A stretch of DNA of 8,865 bases, from contig CAIWGR010000376.1 of NCBI GenBank assembly GCA_903912275.1, positions 1-8,865 on the forward strand, read 5' to 3'. The position numbers and the translations under genes were made by a program. The stretch is from an uncultured delta proteobacterium. Lineage in GTDB: Bacteria; Myxococcota_A; Bradymonadia; REDH01. Of the stretch, positions 1 to 8,713 are shown one piece after another. The stretch's first letter is position 1. Each line of letters starts with the position of its first letter. The notes under the pieces were generated by a model. The model saw only the letters and a list, made by a program, of their open reading frames with translations, had not been told where the DNA came from and made no database searches.

Positions 1-33
1 GCTGCAACCACTCCGGCCACAATGTTTGCGGGT

Positions 34-978
34 TCAGGCCGATTGTTTGGGGCTGGACCATTCGATCCAGTCTCGGCTGGCGCGGACCGTCAGCCCTTCG
101 CCGTGGAGTTCGAAGGGGCCTGGTCGGGCGGCGCGGGCGACCAGGCTCCGTACGAAGGCGGCGCTGGGGCGCCCAAACGGCCCGCGTCGGAGCGCCTCGC
201 GGAGCAGTGCCGCGGCCAACGGCGCGGGGCTGGAGGTGAGCGTCGCGCGGGGGAGTTTCCAGCCGCCCACCGCCGGCTCCATCACCTCATCCAGCCGGGC
301 TGCAAGCAGTTGATGGAGCAGCCTGCGCTCCTCAGCGATCAGTGACATGGAGCGGGCGAGGGGGCCGGTGGAGGCCTCCTCGAGCCAGGGCCGGATGACG
401 GCATGACGGAGCCGGTTCCGGTCGAACGTGAGGTCGCTGTTGCTCGGGTCAGTCGCGAAGGGGAGGGCGCGTCGTGCGGCCTCGGCCTCAACCTCTTCGC
501 GCCAGAGGTGGAGCATGGGCCGGATGATGGGGTGGCCGCGTCGCTTCAGCATAGGCCGCGGGCCTGCAAGTCCGCCGAGCCCTGCACCCTGCTGGAGTCG
601 GAGGAGGAGGGTCTCGAGCCGGTCGTTGGCGTGGTGGCCGGTCGCCAGGGTCCAGCCCGCGGGGGTGTGGTCGAGGAGCGCCCGGTAGCGGGCCGCGCGC
701 GCTGCTCCTTCGAGGCCGTCGCGGTGGACGCGGAGGGTCGCGGGGTCGAGGTGCACAACCTGCAGGGGCAGTGCATGTTGTGCCGCCCAGCGTCGCACCA
801 GCGCCTCGTCAGAGACCGCGTCCGGGCGCAGGTGGTGGTTCACATGGACGAGTCGCAGACCGGCGCCACATGCCTGCCGTGCAAGGTCGGCGAGCAGCAT
901 CGAATCGCAGCCGCCGGAGCAGGCGACGACCACCCCTTCCCGCTGCGCGAGTGCGCGCCGGACCCGCTCGAACTTCAC
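34..978 (-). CDS. tilS: tRNA(Ile)-lysidine synthetase TilS, short form
   Basis: This ATP-dependent enzyme attaches lysine to C34 of the CAU-anticodon tRNA-Ile, turning it into an AUA reader with isoleucine identity. It acts in the cytoplasm and is normally essential. With a GTG start at 978 the product is 314 aa. The PP-loop SGGCDS is at residues 21-26, HVNHHLR at 45-51, GLEGAARAARY at 88-98, TGHHANDRLET at 113-123, and DPSN..L.FDRNRLRH at 177-192, all family hallmarks. The frame is open back to an ATG at 1071, but I prefer the GTG: it overlaps the TGA of the upstream gene as GTGA, puts the PP-loop at the usual distance from the N-terminus, and drops an Arg-rich, non-conserved leader. No clear Shine-Dalgarno site precedes it, so coupled translation is likely. 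It is much shorter than the roughly 430-aa E. coli enzyme; about 120 residues follow the RNRLRH motif, so the far C-terminal domain is reduced or absent, as known for the Aquifex enzyme. It is last of the three visible genes of this operon. Confidence 0.95.
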   Translation of the reverse strand: MKFERVRRALAQREGVVVACSGGCDSMLLADLARQACGAGLRLVHVNHHLRPDAVSDEALVRRWAAQHALPLQVVHLDPATLRVHRDGLEGAARAARYRALLDHTPAGWTLATGHHANDRLETLLLRLQQGAGLGGLAGPRPMLKRRGHPIIRPMLHLWREEVEAEAARRALPFATDPSNSDLTFDRNRLRHAVIRPWLEEASTGPLARSMSLIAEERRLLHQLLAARLDEVMEPAVGGWKLPRATLTSSPAPLAAALLREALRRGPFGRPSAAFVRSLVARAARPGPFELHGEGLTVRASRDWIEWSSPKQSA

Positions 979-1748
979 CGTCGGTCGGGGGTGGAGAGCT
1001 GTTCGGTCTTCCGCGTCACGCGTGGCTTGAGTCCGGCGATGCCGTCGAGTCGCTCCCACGCCTCGTGCCATTCCGCGATGCGGTCCGCGCCGATCAGCAA
1101 TACGCCATCCCCGTCGGGAGAGGCCGTGGAGAGCATCGCCTGGATGCGCCCCTGCCGGTCGATGAGGGGGTAGCCCCGCATGAGGCTGGTCGAGGCGCGT
1201 CCGTAGTAGCGGAGCTCTTCGGGCTGCGGGTCGCCCATGACGACCGCAACGGAGCCTGGCGTGGCGCCTGGAGCGATGGGCGCGACAGAGTAGAAGACTG
1301 GGTCGGAGGGCGGCACGGTCGCAACGGTCGCTGGCGCCGCCTCGATGGGCAGCGGAGCCTCGCTGGTAAGCTCCGCGAGGTCGTAGAGCAGGGTGCCATG
1401 AGCAGCAGAGACGGGCCGCCAGCTGCCGCCGAGCCAGACCTCGATGGAGCGAGCGCGGGCGACGAGGGTGAAGGGGGTGACGAGCCGCCCTACCGTCTCG
1501 CCCGGCAGCTGCATCCAGACCGCAACTCCGTCGATGATGAGCTCCTTGGGCCGGCTTCCGCGCGGCAGCGGCTCGACGACGCGCACCGGTAGGCAGCGGG
1601 TCACGAGGGCCGCGGTGAGCGCTTCGGCCTCCTCAGAGGTCCAGGCGCGCGGCAGTTCGGAGGTCTTCAGGGTGACCGGGTTTTCGGCCTGGAGCGCCGG
1701 GGCGCCGAGGAGCGCGGCGAACGCGATGGCGCCGGCTGCGATGCGCAT
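975..1748 (-). CDS. Secreted trypsin/HtrA-fold protein lacking catalytic residues (putative pseudo-protease)
   Basis: A 257-aa protein with a clear Sec signal peptide (residues 1-21, hydrophobic core AAGAIAFAALLGAPA, cleavage near ALQA/E), so probably periplasmic. I know no named family for it. Read against the S1C/HtrA fold, the mature part lines up with three landmarks. T-P-F-T-L-V-A-R-A (91-99) matches the T-x-x-H-V-V-x-x-A block, with Thr94 where the catalytic His would be. YDLAEL (122-127) matches the DLAvL block and keeps Asp123. R-G-Y-P-L-I-D-x-x-G-R-I (191-202) matches GNSGGPLxxxxGxV, with Arg191 where the Ser would be. GVLLIGADRI (215-224) resembles the following 'gfaIP...i' strand. 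Inference: an inactive protease fold used for binding or as a scaffold. The start is set by the signal peptide; the frame stays open far upstream, and no convincing ribosome site precedes it. It lies 23 bp after the glutaredoxin gene and overlaps tilS by 4 bases. The assignment rests on motif reading by eye. Confidence 0.8.
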   Translation of the reverse strand: MRIAAGAIAFAALLGAPALQAENPVTLKTSELPRAWTSEEAEALTAALVTRCLPVRVVEPLPRGSRPKELIIDGVAVWMQLPGETVGRLVTPFTLVARARSIEVWLGGSWRPVSAAHGTLLYDLAELTSEAPLPIEAAPATVATVPPSDPVFYSVAPIAPGATPGSVAVVMGDPQPEELRYYGRASTSLMRGYPLIDRQGRIQAMLSTASPDGDGVLLIGADRIAEWHEAWERLDGIAGLKPRVTRKTEQLSTPDRR

Positions 1749-1771
1749 CGAGGGGCCGCGCACGGAGCGGC

Positions 1772-2068
1772 TTAGGCGCGGTCGGTGCGTTGGATGCCCG
1801 CAGCATCGAGCAGCGGCTGCAGCCCGCCCGCCTTCTGGAGCGCATCGAGATCGGTGAAGCCGCCGATGGAGGCCGTACCGATGAAGATTTGGGGCACGGT
1901 CATGAGGCCCGTCCGCGCGACGAGGGCCTTGCGAGCCTCGTCGTTGCCCGTCAGGTCGACCTCCTCGAAGGGGAGGCGCAGCGAGGTGAGCAGCCGCTTG
2001 GCCGAGGTGCAGAAGGGGCAGTAGTTGGTGCTGTAGACGGTGATGCCGTCGGGTGCTGGCGCAATCAT
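1772..2068 (-). CDS. grxC: Glutaredoxin (class I, Grx3/GrxC type)
   Basis: A 98-aa cytoplasmic thioredoxin-fold protein that uses glutathione to reduce disulfides or glutathionylated proteins. The N-terminal strand GITVYSTNYCPFC carries the dithiol active site C17-P-F-C20, the CPYC-like class I form rather than the CGFS monothiol class. The cis-proline loop TVPQIFI is at 57-63 with Pro59, and the GSH-binding GGFTDL at 69-74. Length is normal for the family. The ATG at 2068 follows GGGAGAGAG in the message, a reasonable purine-rich ribosome site; the long open frame upstream of it is non-conserved. It is the first gene of the minus-strand cluster (then the pseudo-protease and tilS), divergent from xseA. 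Its substrate is unknown, and the neighbours do not point to a specific partner. Confidence 0.92.
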   Translation of the reverse strand: MIAPAPDGITVYSTNYCPFCTSAKRLLTSLRLPFEEVDLTGNDEARKALVARTGLMTVPQIFIGTASIGGFTDLDALQKAGGLQPLLDAAGIQRTDRA

Positions 2069-2221
2069 GGTCTCTCTCCCGGGTGAGGTGCCGTGAAGGG
2101 TTAGAGCGGGGCTCGGCGCTTCGCAAGGAAGTGATGCGGAGGGAGCGGTTCGCTCGGTCTCGCAAGTCGCTTGAAACTCTCTTCTTGATGCTCCAAGATG
2201 GGCGGGAGTAGGGAAGGGGCG
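2069..2221. promoter_or_regulatory. Divergent intergenic region between grx and xseA
   Basis: These 153 bases hold no gene and must carry both divergent promoters. Toward xseA, TTGAAA at 2171-2176 is a fair -35, with CAAGAT at 2194-2199 as a weak -10 at 17-bp spacing; transcription would start about 15-20 bases before the ATG. Toward grx, on the minus strand, TCTAAC (complement of 2100-2105) is a fair -10, with TTGCGA (complement of 2121-2126) as a -35, but the 15-bp spacing is short. The boxes are read by eye and neither promoter is strong. No clear operator palindrome was seen. Confidence 0.35.
2211..2219 (+). promoter_or_regulatory. Ribosome binding site of xseA
   Basis: The purine run GGGAAGGGG ends two bases before the ATG at 2222. 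It supports that start over the in-frame ATG at 2198, which lacks a comparable site at a workable distance. Confidence 0.5.
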
Positions 2222-3949
2222 ATGACAATCCGATACCAAGAAGCGACGCGTGAGCTTGTCGTTCAGTTGCGCTTCGGCGACCCGCGCAAGGACGACGTCA
2301 AGGCGCTTGGCGCGAGGTTCAACGGCGACGACAAGGGCTGGCACCTGCGCGAAGACATCGACGCTGCCAAGGTGGCACGGCTCGAGGCGCTCGGCTTTGC
2401 GATGCCCCCCGAGTGGCGCGCCGCAACGAGCGTAGGGACCGTATCGGCCGCCATCGACGATACCGTGGCGATCGCGCCGCCCGCTCGCGGCAGGTCTGTG
2501 AGCGAGCTCGCCGGCGACCTGCGCCAGGCCTTCTCGAAGGCCATGCCCGATTCGGTTTGGGTGCGGGGCATCGCGCGGTTTCGGTTCGCAGCAAAGCAGG
2601 GTGCGACCGTCTACTTTGAGATCGTTGAGCAGGACGGCGGCGGTACAGAGATCGCGCGGATGTCGGCGGTCATCTGGGGCTCCGATGCGGAGCGCATCGT
2701 GCGCCCGCTCCGCAACGCCGACCTCGAACTGACCGACGGTCTCGCCGTCTGCGTTCGGGCCAAGGTTACCTACAACACCAAGCAGGGCCGCGGCGAACTG
2801 ACGGTGCAGGAGTTCGACCCCGCCGCATCGCTCGGCGAGATCGCGCTGCAGCGTGACAAGGTGCTCCGCGCACTGGCTGCAGAGGGGCTGACGCGGATGG
2901 CGCTGGAGCGGCCGATGCCACTGCTGCCCATGCGCATCGCGCTGGTGTCGAGTGTTGGCTCCGACGGCTACACCGACTTCCGCAAGCAGCTCAGTGGCGC
3001 GGGCTATGGGTTCGCTGTCACCGACTTCGACGTTCGGGTGCAGGGCGATGCACTCGAGAGCACTGTGCTGGCGGCCTTCGCGCAGATTGGCGCACAGGCT
3101 GACCGCTTCGACCTGGTGGTGGTAACGCGGGGCGGGGGCGGGAAGGGCGACCTCGCCGGCTGGGACAACCTCGCCGTGGGTCGCGCCGTCGCCCGTTGCC
3201 CGGTGAAGGTGCTTGTAGCCATTGGCCACGTGAACGACGCCAACGCGCTCGACAGCATCGCGACCATGCAGCCAACGCCGACCGCGGCGGGCCGCTTCGT
3301 TGCGGAGCGGGTCGCCGAGGCAGATGCGCGTGCGGCGGAGGCCTTCTCCGCGATTCTCGACACGGTCTTCGACGCGCTCGCACAGGCCGAGTCAGACGTC
3401 ACAGCCCACGCCGACAGCGTCGCTCGGAGTGCAGAAGAGCTGCTCGTAGACGCGGAGGATCGGCTGACGACCGGCGCCGCGAACATCGCGGTGCGTGTGT
3501 CTGGTCTGGTTCGGCTTGCCTCGGAGCGGCTGCTCCGGTTCGAGCGGGCGCTTGGGCGCGCGCCCTCGCGGCTTCGCACCGCTGCATCGGAACTCGAGCG
3601 TGCCGGCCAGTCTGTGGCCCGCGGTGCCGAGCGTCTCATCGACCAGCGTCGGAGCCGTCATGTGCGCGCGGGCGAGGCACTCGGGCGCGCGGCACGTTCG
3701 GCCGTGCAGCGTGCAGAACAGCGGCTCAAAGTGACAGAGGTGACGGTCCGCATGGCCGACCCCGCCACCATCCTCCGCCGCGGCTTTGCGCTGCTGCGGG
3801 ACGAATCGGGCGCAGTACTGACCTCAACGCATCAGGTGGCGCCCGGCGCCGCTCTCACCGTGGAGCTTCGCGACGGTCGTTTGACCAGCCGGGTAGAGAC
3901 CATCGAGCATTCCAGCAGCAACAAACCGTCAGCGGAGACAGAGCCATGA
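2222..3949 (+). CDS. xseA: Exodeoxyribonuclease VII large subunit with extra N-terminal domain
   Basis: XseA is the catalytic subunit of ExoVII, which degrades single-stranded DNA from both ends to short oligonucleotides in repair. The 575-aa product exceeds the 456 aa of E. coli XseA, mainly through about 90 added N-terminal residues. Residues 1-60 form a small extra domain with D-D-V-K-A-L-G-A-R-F-N (24-34) and KGWHL (38-42), followed by a linker. The OB-fold begins at SVSELAGDLRQAF (92-104), with VWVRGIARFRF and YFEIVEQD. The catalytic domain starts at MRIALVSSVG (237-246). D252, R303 (TRGGGG), H336 and D339 (GHVND) align with the E. coli residues D155, R205, H238 and D241 reported as essential. 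PTPTAAG is at 351-357. A long Ala/Arg/Glu-rich coiled coil (about 360-530) and a C-terminal ATILRRGFALL segment complete the family plan. The start at 2222 is preferred over the in-frame ATG at 2198 because GGGAAGGGG lies just before it. The stop overlaps xseB as ATGA. Confidence 0.93.
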   Translation: MTIRYQEATRELVVQLRFGDPRKDDVKALGARFNGDDKGWHLREDIDAAKVARLEALGFAMPPEWRAATSVGTVSAAIDDTVAIAPPARGRSVSELAGDLRQAFSKAMPDSVWVRGIARFRFAAKQGATVYFEIVEQDGGGTEIARMSAVIWGSDAERIVRPLRNADLELTDGLAVCVRAKVTYNTKQGRGELTVQEFDPAASLGEIALQRDKVLRALAAEGLTRMALERPMPLLPMRIALVSSVGSDGYTDFRKQLSGAGYGFAVTDFDVRVQGDALESTVLAAFAQIGAQADRFDLVVVTRGGGGKGDLAGWDNLAVGRAVARCPVKVLVAIGHVNDANALDSIATMQPTPTAAGRFVAERVAEADARAAEAFSAILDTVFDALAQAESDVTAHADSVARSAEELLVDAEDRLTTGAANIAVRVSGLVRLASERLLRFERALGRAPSRLRTAASELERAGQSVARGAERLIDQRRSRHVRAGEALGRAARSAVQRAEQRLKVTEVTVRMADPATILRRGFALLRDESGAVLTSTHQVAPGAALTVELRDGRLTSRVETIEHSSSNKPSAETEP

Positions 3950-4179
3950 GCCCAAGCAAGCAGGCAGCAGAGACCGAGCCCCTCTCCTACGAGGCTGCGC
4001 TCGCAGAGCTGGAGTCGATCGTGCAGCGGCTCGACAACAGCGAGGTGAGCGTCGACGAGCTCGCGCCGCTCGTGGAGCGGGCCACCGTGCTCATCCACCA
4101 GTGCAAGGCGCTCTTGGCCAGCACCAACAGCCGCGTTGCGCAGGCCATCGAGGCGCTGCAGGCGGCGGCAGAGGGATAA
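3946..4179 (+). CDS. xseB: Exodeoxyribonuclease VII small subunit
   Basis: XseB is the small helical subunit that assembles in several copies on the coiled-coil arm of XseA and is needed for an active, controlled ExoVII. The product is 77 aa, normal for the family. The signature is plain: LSYEAALAELESIVQRLDN (residues 13-31) followed by VSVDELAPLVERATVLI.QCKALL, corresponding to the family's two helices. The ATG at 3946 overlaps the xseA TGA (ATGA), and a GGAG at 3934-3937 lies eight bases upstream, so both subunits should be made by coupled translation. The short Ala/Glu-rich C-terminus is typical. Nothing is missing. Confidence 0.95.
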   Translation: MSPSKQAAETEPLSYEAALAELESIVQRLDNSEVSVDELAPLVERATVLIHQCKALLASTNSRVAQAIEALQAAAEG

Positions 4180-4276
4180 AAGCGCAGACTAACGCGTCGC
4201 GTTAGTCGTTCTGCCTTGACCGTCGCCGCTCGGTCACGCTTTAGCCGCTCCGTTCAAATTTTGGGATGGAGGCATC
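4180..4276 (+). promoter_or_regulatory. Intergenic region upstream of the FadL-family gene
   Basis: Besides the inverted repeat at 4187-4207, this 97-base gap contains TTGACC at 4216-4221, a good -35, but the -10 partner is poor (TTTAGC at 4240-4245). GACCG (4218-4222) and CGGTC (4231-4235) could form a small hairpin overlapping the -35. GGATGGAGG at 4264-4272 is a strong ribosome site for the ATG at 4277, with four bases between. A separate promoter for the FadL gene is likely but only weakly supported. Confidence 0.35.
4187..4207 (+). terminator. Perfect inverted repeat after xseB, possible terminator or operator
   Basis: GACTAACGCG at 4187-4196 is exactly reverse-complementary to CGCGTTAGTC at 4198-4207, with a single T between them; as RNA this gives a 9-bp stem with a 3-base loop. 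It starts 7 bases after the xseB stop, fitting a terminator for xseAB. However, the following GTTCTGCCTT is not a real T-tract, and the near-perfect dyad would equally suit a protein-binding site upstream of fadL. Confidence 0.45.
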
Positions 4277-5992
4277 ATGCGTCAGACGCAGCGTAACATT
4301 TCGCTTATCGCACTCGGAATCTGCGGCGCACTCGGCGCGGCATCAGAGGTCCGAGCAGCAGGCTTCGAGCACCCCGACAACGGCACCATCTCGCTTGGTC
4401 GTGGCGGTGCCTATGCAGCCGGCGTCGATGAGCCCTCGGCACTCTACTACAACCCTGCCGCCCTAACCCGGCTCAAGCGCCACAAACTGACCCTCAACCT
4501 CAACCTGACCGATCAGAAAATGGTCTTCGATCGGCAGGACTACACCTTTGATGAGGGTGGGCGGGACAACAAGCCGCGCACGTGGACCTTCGACCCCGTC
4601 GAGAATGAGGCCCGCCTCTTCCCCGCCCCCATGTACTTCGAGGGCTCGAACCTCGGCATGGAGAACTTTGGCTTCGCGGTCGGCCTCTACGGACCGTCGT
4701 CGCACGGCGCCCGCAAGTTCCCCGACGCCATCGGCTCCGAAGGCCCAACCAACGCCAGCCCTACGGCCGTGAGCAAGGCTGGACAGCAGTACATGATCAT
4801 CGATCAGAGCGTGCTGCTCGTCTACCCGAGCGTCGCCGCCGCCTATCGCATTGACCCCGCGAAGCTGAGCCTCGGCCTCACCCTGCAGGCCCCTATGCTC
4901 TCGGTGGACTACAACCTCGCTGCAGATGGCGACGGCTCTCAGGGCGCCTCGCAGGGCGGCACGCCCTATGTTTGCGGCGACCCCGCGAATCCGCCTGGCG
5001 TGGCCTGCTTTCAGAGCGAAGAAAAGTGGGACCTCATTGCGCCGAACCGGCTCAAGACCTTTGGCTACAACTTCACCTTCATCGCGGGAGCGCTTTGGGA
5101 GCCGACGCAGAACCTGTCGCTGGGCGCCAGCGTTCGGCCGGAGTTCAAACTCCACACGAAGGGCGAGGTCGATGTTGAGTTCCCCGATGGGCTCTCCGGT
5201 ATCGGCCTCTACATGACCGACCAGGCCGCCACCCTCGACACCGTGATGCCGACCGTTGTCCGGCTTGCCGCCGAATACAAGCAGATGGATGCCGACGCGT
5301 TGCCCGGCGACCGCCCCGCATGGTCGGTCGAGGGCGACTATGTCTGGGAGGGATGGAGTGCCATGGACGCCTTCCGCGTGAAGCTGGCCGGCAGCATCTC
5401 GGATGTGAAGTGTGTGGACGCGGCGGGAGCCTCCGTGGCCGCCGATGTGAAGTCGCTGTCGGTCACCTGCCCGGAAGGCAGCACGGCGCAGCAGCTCATC
5501 GGCACCCGCAAACTCCCCAATCTCAACCTCTACCGCAACTTTGAGGATGCCTGGTCGGCCCGCCTCGGCTTCGAGAAGCGGATTGCCAAGTCGGCCACCT
5601 CGGAGACCCGCCTTCGCACCGGCGGCTTCTACGAGAAGGGCGCCACCCCCAAGGAGTGGACCAACCTCGACTTCATCAGCCTCAACCGCATCGGATTGAC
5701 CGTGGGCGGCAGCTACATCCTGCCCTGGGGCTCGATCGATGCCGCCTACGCCTACATGTATTCGCCCACCTGGACGGTCACCAACGGCAAGTATGAGGCG
5801 CTGCTGCCGCTCGAGATCTGCGCGGTTCCCCCGACCGATGTGAACAGCGCCGACTACTTCGTCAACGGGACCACAACGCCCGTCAGCGAGGCCTGCCTCG
5901 GCCGCTCGGTCTCGGTCTCGCACCCCGTCAACAACGGCACCTACGACATCGGCATTCAGGTCTTGTCGCTAGGCACGACACTGACCTTCTAG
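4277..5992 (+). CDS. FadL/OmpP1-family outer membrane transport protein
   Basis: This 571-aa predicted outer-membrane beta-barrel belongs to the family whose model members take long-chain fatty acids or aromatic hydrocarbons across the outer membrane. A Sec signal peptide (cleavage near EVRA/AGF, residue 27) is followed by the typical hatch start: GFEHPDNGTISLGRGGAYAAG with PSALYYNPAAL (NPA at 59-61). Alternating hydrophobic strands run to a terminal LSLGTTLTF, ending in the Phe expected for BAM-inserted barrels. It is longer than E. coli FadL (446 aa), suggesting larger external loops. The mature protein has six cysteines in three local pairs (233/244, 379/398, 515/540), likely loop disulfides. 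The start is set by the signal peptide and the GGAGG just upstream. It stands alone on the plus strand and runs convergently into batE, 18 bp away. The substrate cannot be read from sequence; lipid or hydrophobic compounds are the family expectation. Confidence 0.9.
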   Translation: MRQTQRNISLIALGICGALGAASEVRAAGFEHPDNGTISLGRGGAYAAGVDEPSALYYNPAALTRLKRHKLTLNLNLTDQKMVFDRQDYTFDEGGRDNKPRTWTFDPVENEARLFPAPMYFEGSNLGMENFGFAVGLYGPSSHGARKFPDAIGSEGPTNASPTAVSKAGQQYMIIDQSVLLVYPSVAAAYRIDPAKLSLGLTLQAPMLSVDYNLAADGDGSQGASQGGTPYVCGDPANPPGVACFQSEEKWDLIAPNRLKTFGYNFTFIAGALWEPTQNLSLGASVRPEFKLHTKGEVDVEFPDGLSGIGLYMTDQAATLDTVMPTVVRLAAEYKQMDADALPGDRPAWSVEGDYVWEGWSAMDAFRVKLAGSISDVKCVDAAGASVAADVKSLSVTCPEGSTAQQLIGTRKLPNLNLYRNFEDAWSARLGFEKRIAKSATSETRLRTGGFYEKGATPKEWTNLDFISLNRIGLTVGGSYILPWGSIDAAYAYMYSPTWTVTNGKYEALLPLEICAVPPTDVNSADYFVNGTTTPVSEACLGRSVSVSHPVNNGTYDIGIQVLSLGTTLTF

Positions 5993-6003
5993 TCGCTTCG
6001 GCC

Positions 6004-6026
6004 CGCGCCGTTACGGCGTTGGCGCG
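6004..6026. terminator. Hairpin at the convergent FadL/batE junction
   Basis: CGCGCC at 6004-6009 pairs with GGCGCG at 6021-6026, and inside it CGCCG (6006-6010) can alternatively pair with CGGCG (6014-6018) around TTA. It sits between the two convergent stops and covers the batE stop codon, so it could slow transcripts from both sides. There is no T-tract on either strand, so a bidirectional terminator is only a suggestion. Confidence 0.25.
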
Positions 6027-6773
6027 TTGATGCGGCCGAGCTGCTCGCAGGGCAGCCAGAGGTCGGAGCTGGTTGCCGATTCGATGCGGCACCAGCCGGC
6101 GCGCTCTTCGAGCACGGCCACGAGGCTGGCCTCGTAGATGCCATGGTTCTTCGCGCGCGTAGCGAGCTGGTCAGGGCCCGTGCGCGGCAGCGGCGCTGCC
6201 GTCAGCACCACCGCGGGCTGGACGCGCGTGCGGCCAAACCCAGCGGCCAGCGTGATGCCAGCGAGCAGGGGGAGGGCGATGCAGAGCCCCATAAAGGCCC
6301 AGCGGCTTCGCTCGCGCCGCTGAGGGCTGCCTCCAAAGTTCGCGGCGAGGTAGGTGCCGAGCAGCGCGAGGCTGAGCGCGGCCGCGAGGTTGGTCATGAG
6401 CCCCAGCGGGAGGGACGCGGCGGCGCGCCACCAGGCAATCGCGGGGGCCTCGCCCTGCTGGATCGACTTCTCGCCCGAACGCTCTGCCTGCGCACGTCGT
6501 GCGGCACCTGTGACGAGGTCGCGTGCAGCGCGTGCCTCGCGGTCGAAGGGAGCGAGCCAGAGCGAACGCTCGAGCGCAAACCGCGCCTGTCCGAGCGAGC
6601 CGGTGGTTGCCTCCGCGATGCCGAGGTCGAACCAGAGATCGGCGGCGTCAGGCGCCTGCGCGGTCATGGCGTGAAGCTCGCCGAGGGAGCGTCGCATCGG
6701 CGCATGTTCGGGCGGGGCCTCCGCTGCAAACGCAGTCGATGCGAGCAGCAGGAGCGATGAGACCAGCGTCAGC

Positions 6774-6784
<11 letters not shown>
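6011..6784 (-). CDS. batE: BatE-like TPR/SH3 membrane protein
   Basis: A 257-aa membrane protein matching the layout of BatE from Bacteroides-type aerotolerance operons. Residues 1-20 are a signal peptide or anchor (LLLLASTAFA). A TPR unit follows, with LWFDLGIAEATTGSLGQARFALERSLWLAP (50-79) fitting the BatE pattern. Two transmembrane helices lie at about 126-148 and 163-183. The C-terminal 190-251 segment is SH3-like: AVVLTAAPL, then VAVLEERAGWCRI, then LWLPCEQLGRI, close to the family's 'V.vl....gW..I....GWv....l..I'. Cys232 and Cys246 could pair. The ATG at 6784 lies inside the end of batD (11-base overlap) and is preceded by a full AGGAGGTG site, which fixes the start. It is the last gene of the operon before the convergent FadL gene. 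The biochemical role of BatE is unclear in the literature I know; it is thought to work with BatA-D in the envelope. Confidence 0.8.
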
Positions 6785-8711
<1,927 letters not shown>

Positions 8712-8713
8712 CC

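Noticed and set aside
1..33. Possible first codons of the next minus-strand gene after tilS (ftsH often follows tilS).
   Set aside because: Only TTG/GTG start candidates, no ribosome site, and fewer than ten codons before the edge; not enough to call a gene.
978..1071. ATG at 1071 as the tilS start (345 aa).
   Set aside because: It would overlap the upstream gene by 97 bases and add an Arg-rich, non-conserved leader; the GTGA overlap is a better fit.
403..1173. A 256-codon plus-strand frame across tilS.
   Set aside because: It is the shadow of tilS and the pseudo-protease; no recognisable motif or ribosome site.
2198..2221. Upstream in-frame ATG for xseA.
   Set aside because: It would place the purine-rich ribosome site inside the coding sequence, and the leader MGGSREGA shows no conserved feature.
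4463..5923. A 486-codon open frame antisense to the FadL-family gene.
   Set aside because: High GC and biased third positions keep antisense frames open. The translation shows no domain, and the sense strand has a signal peptide, NPA motif and barrel terminus.
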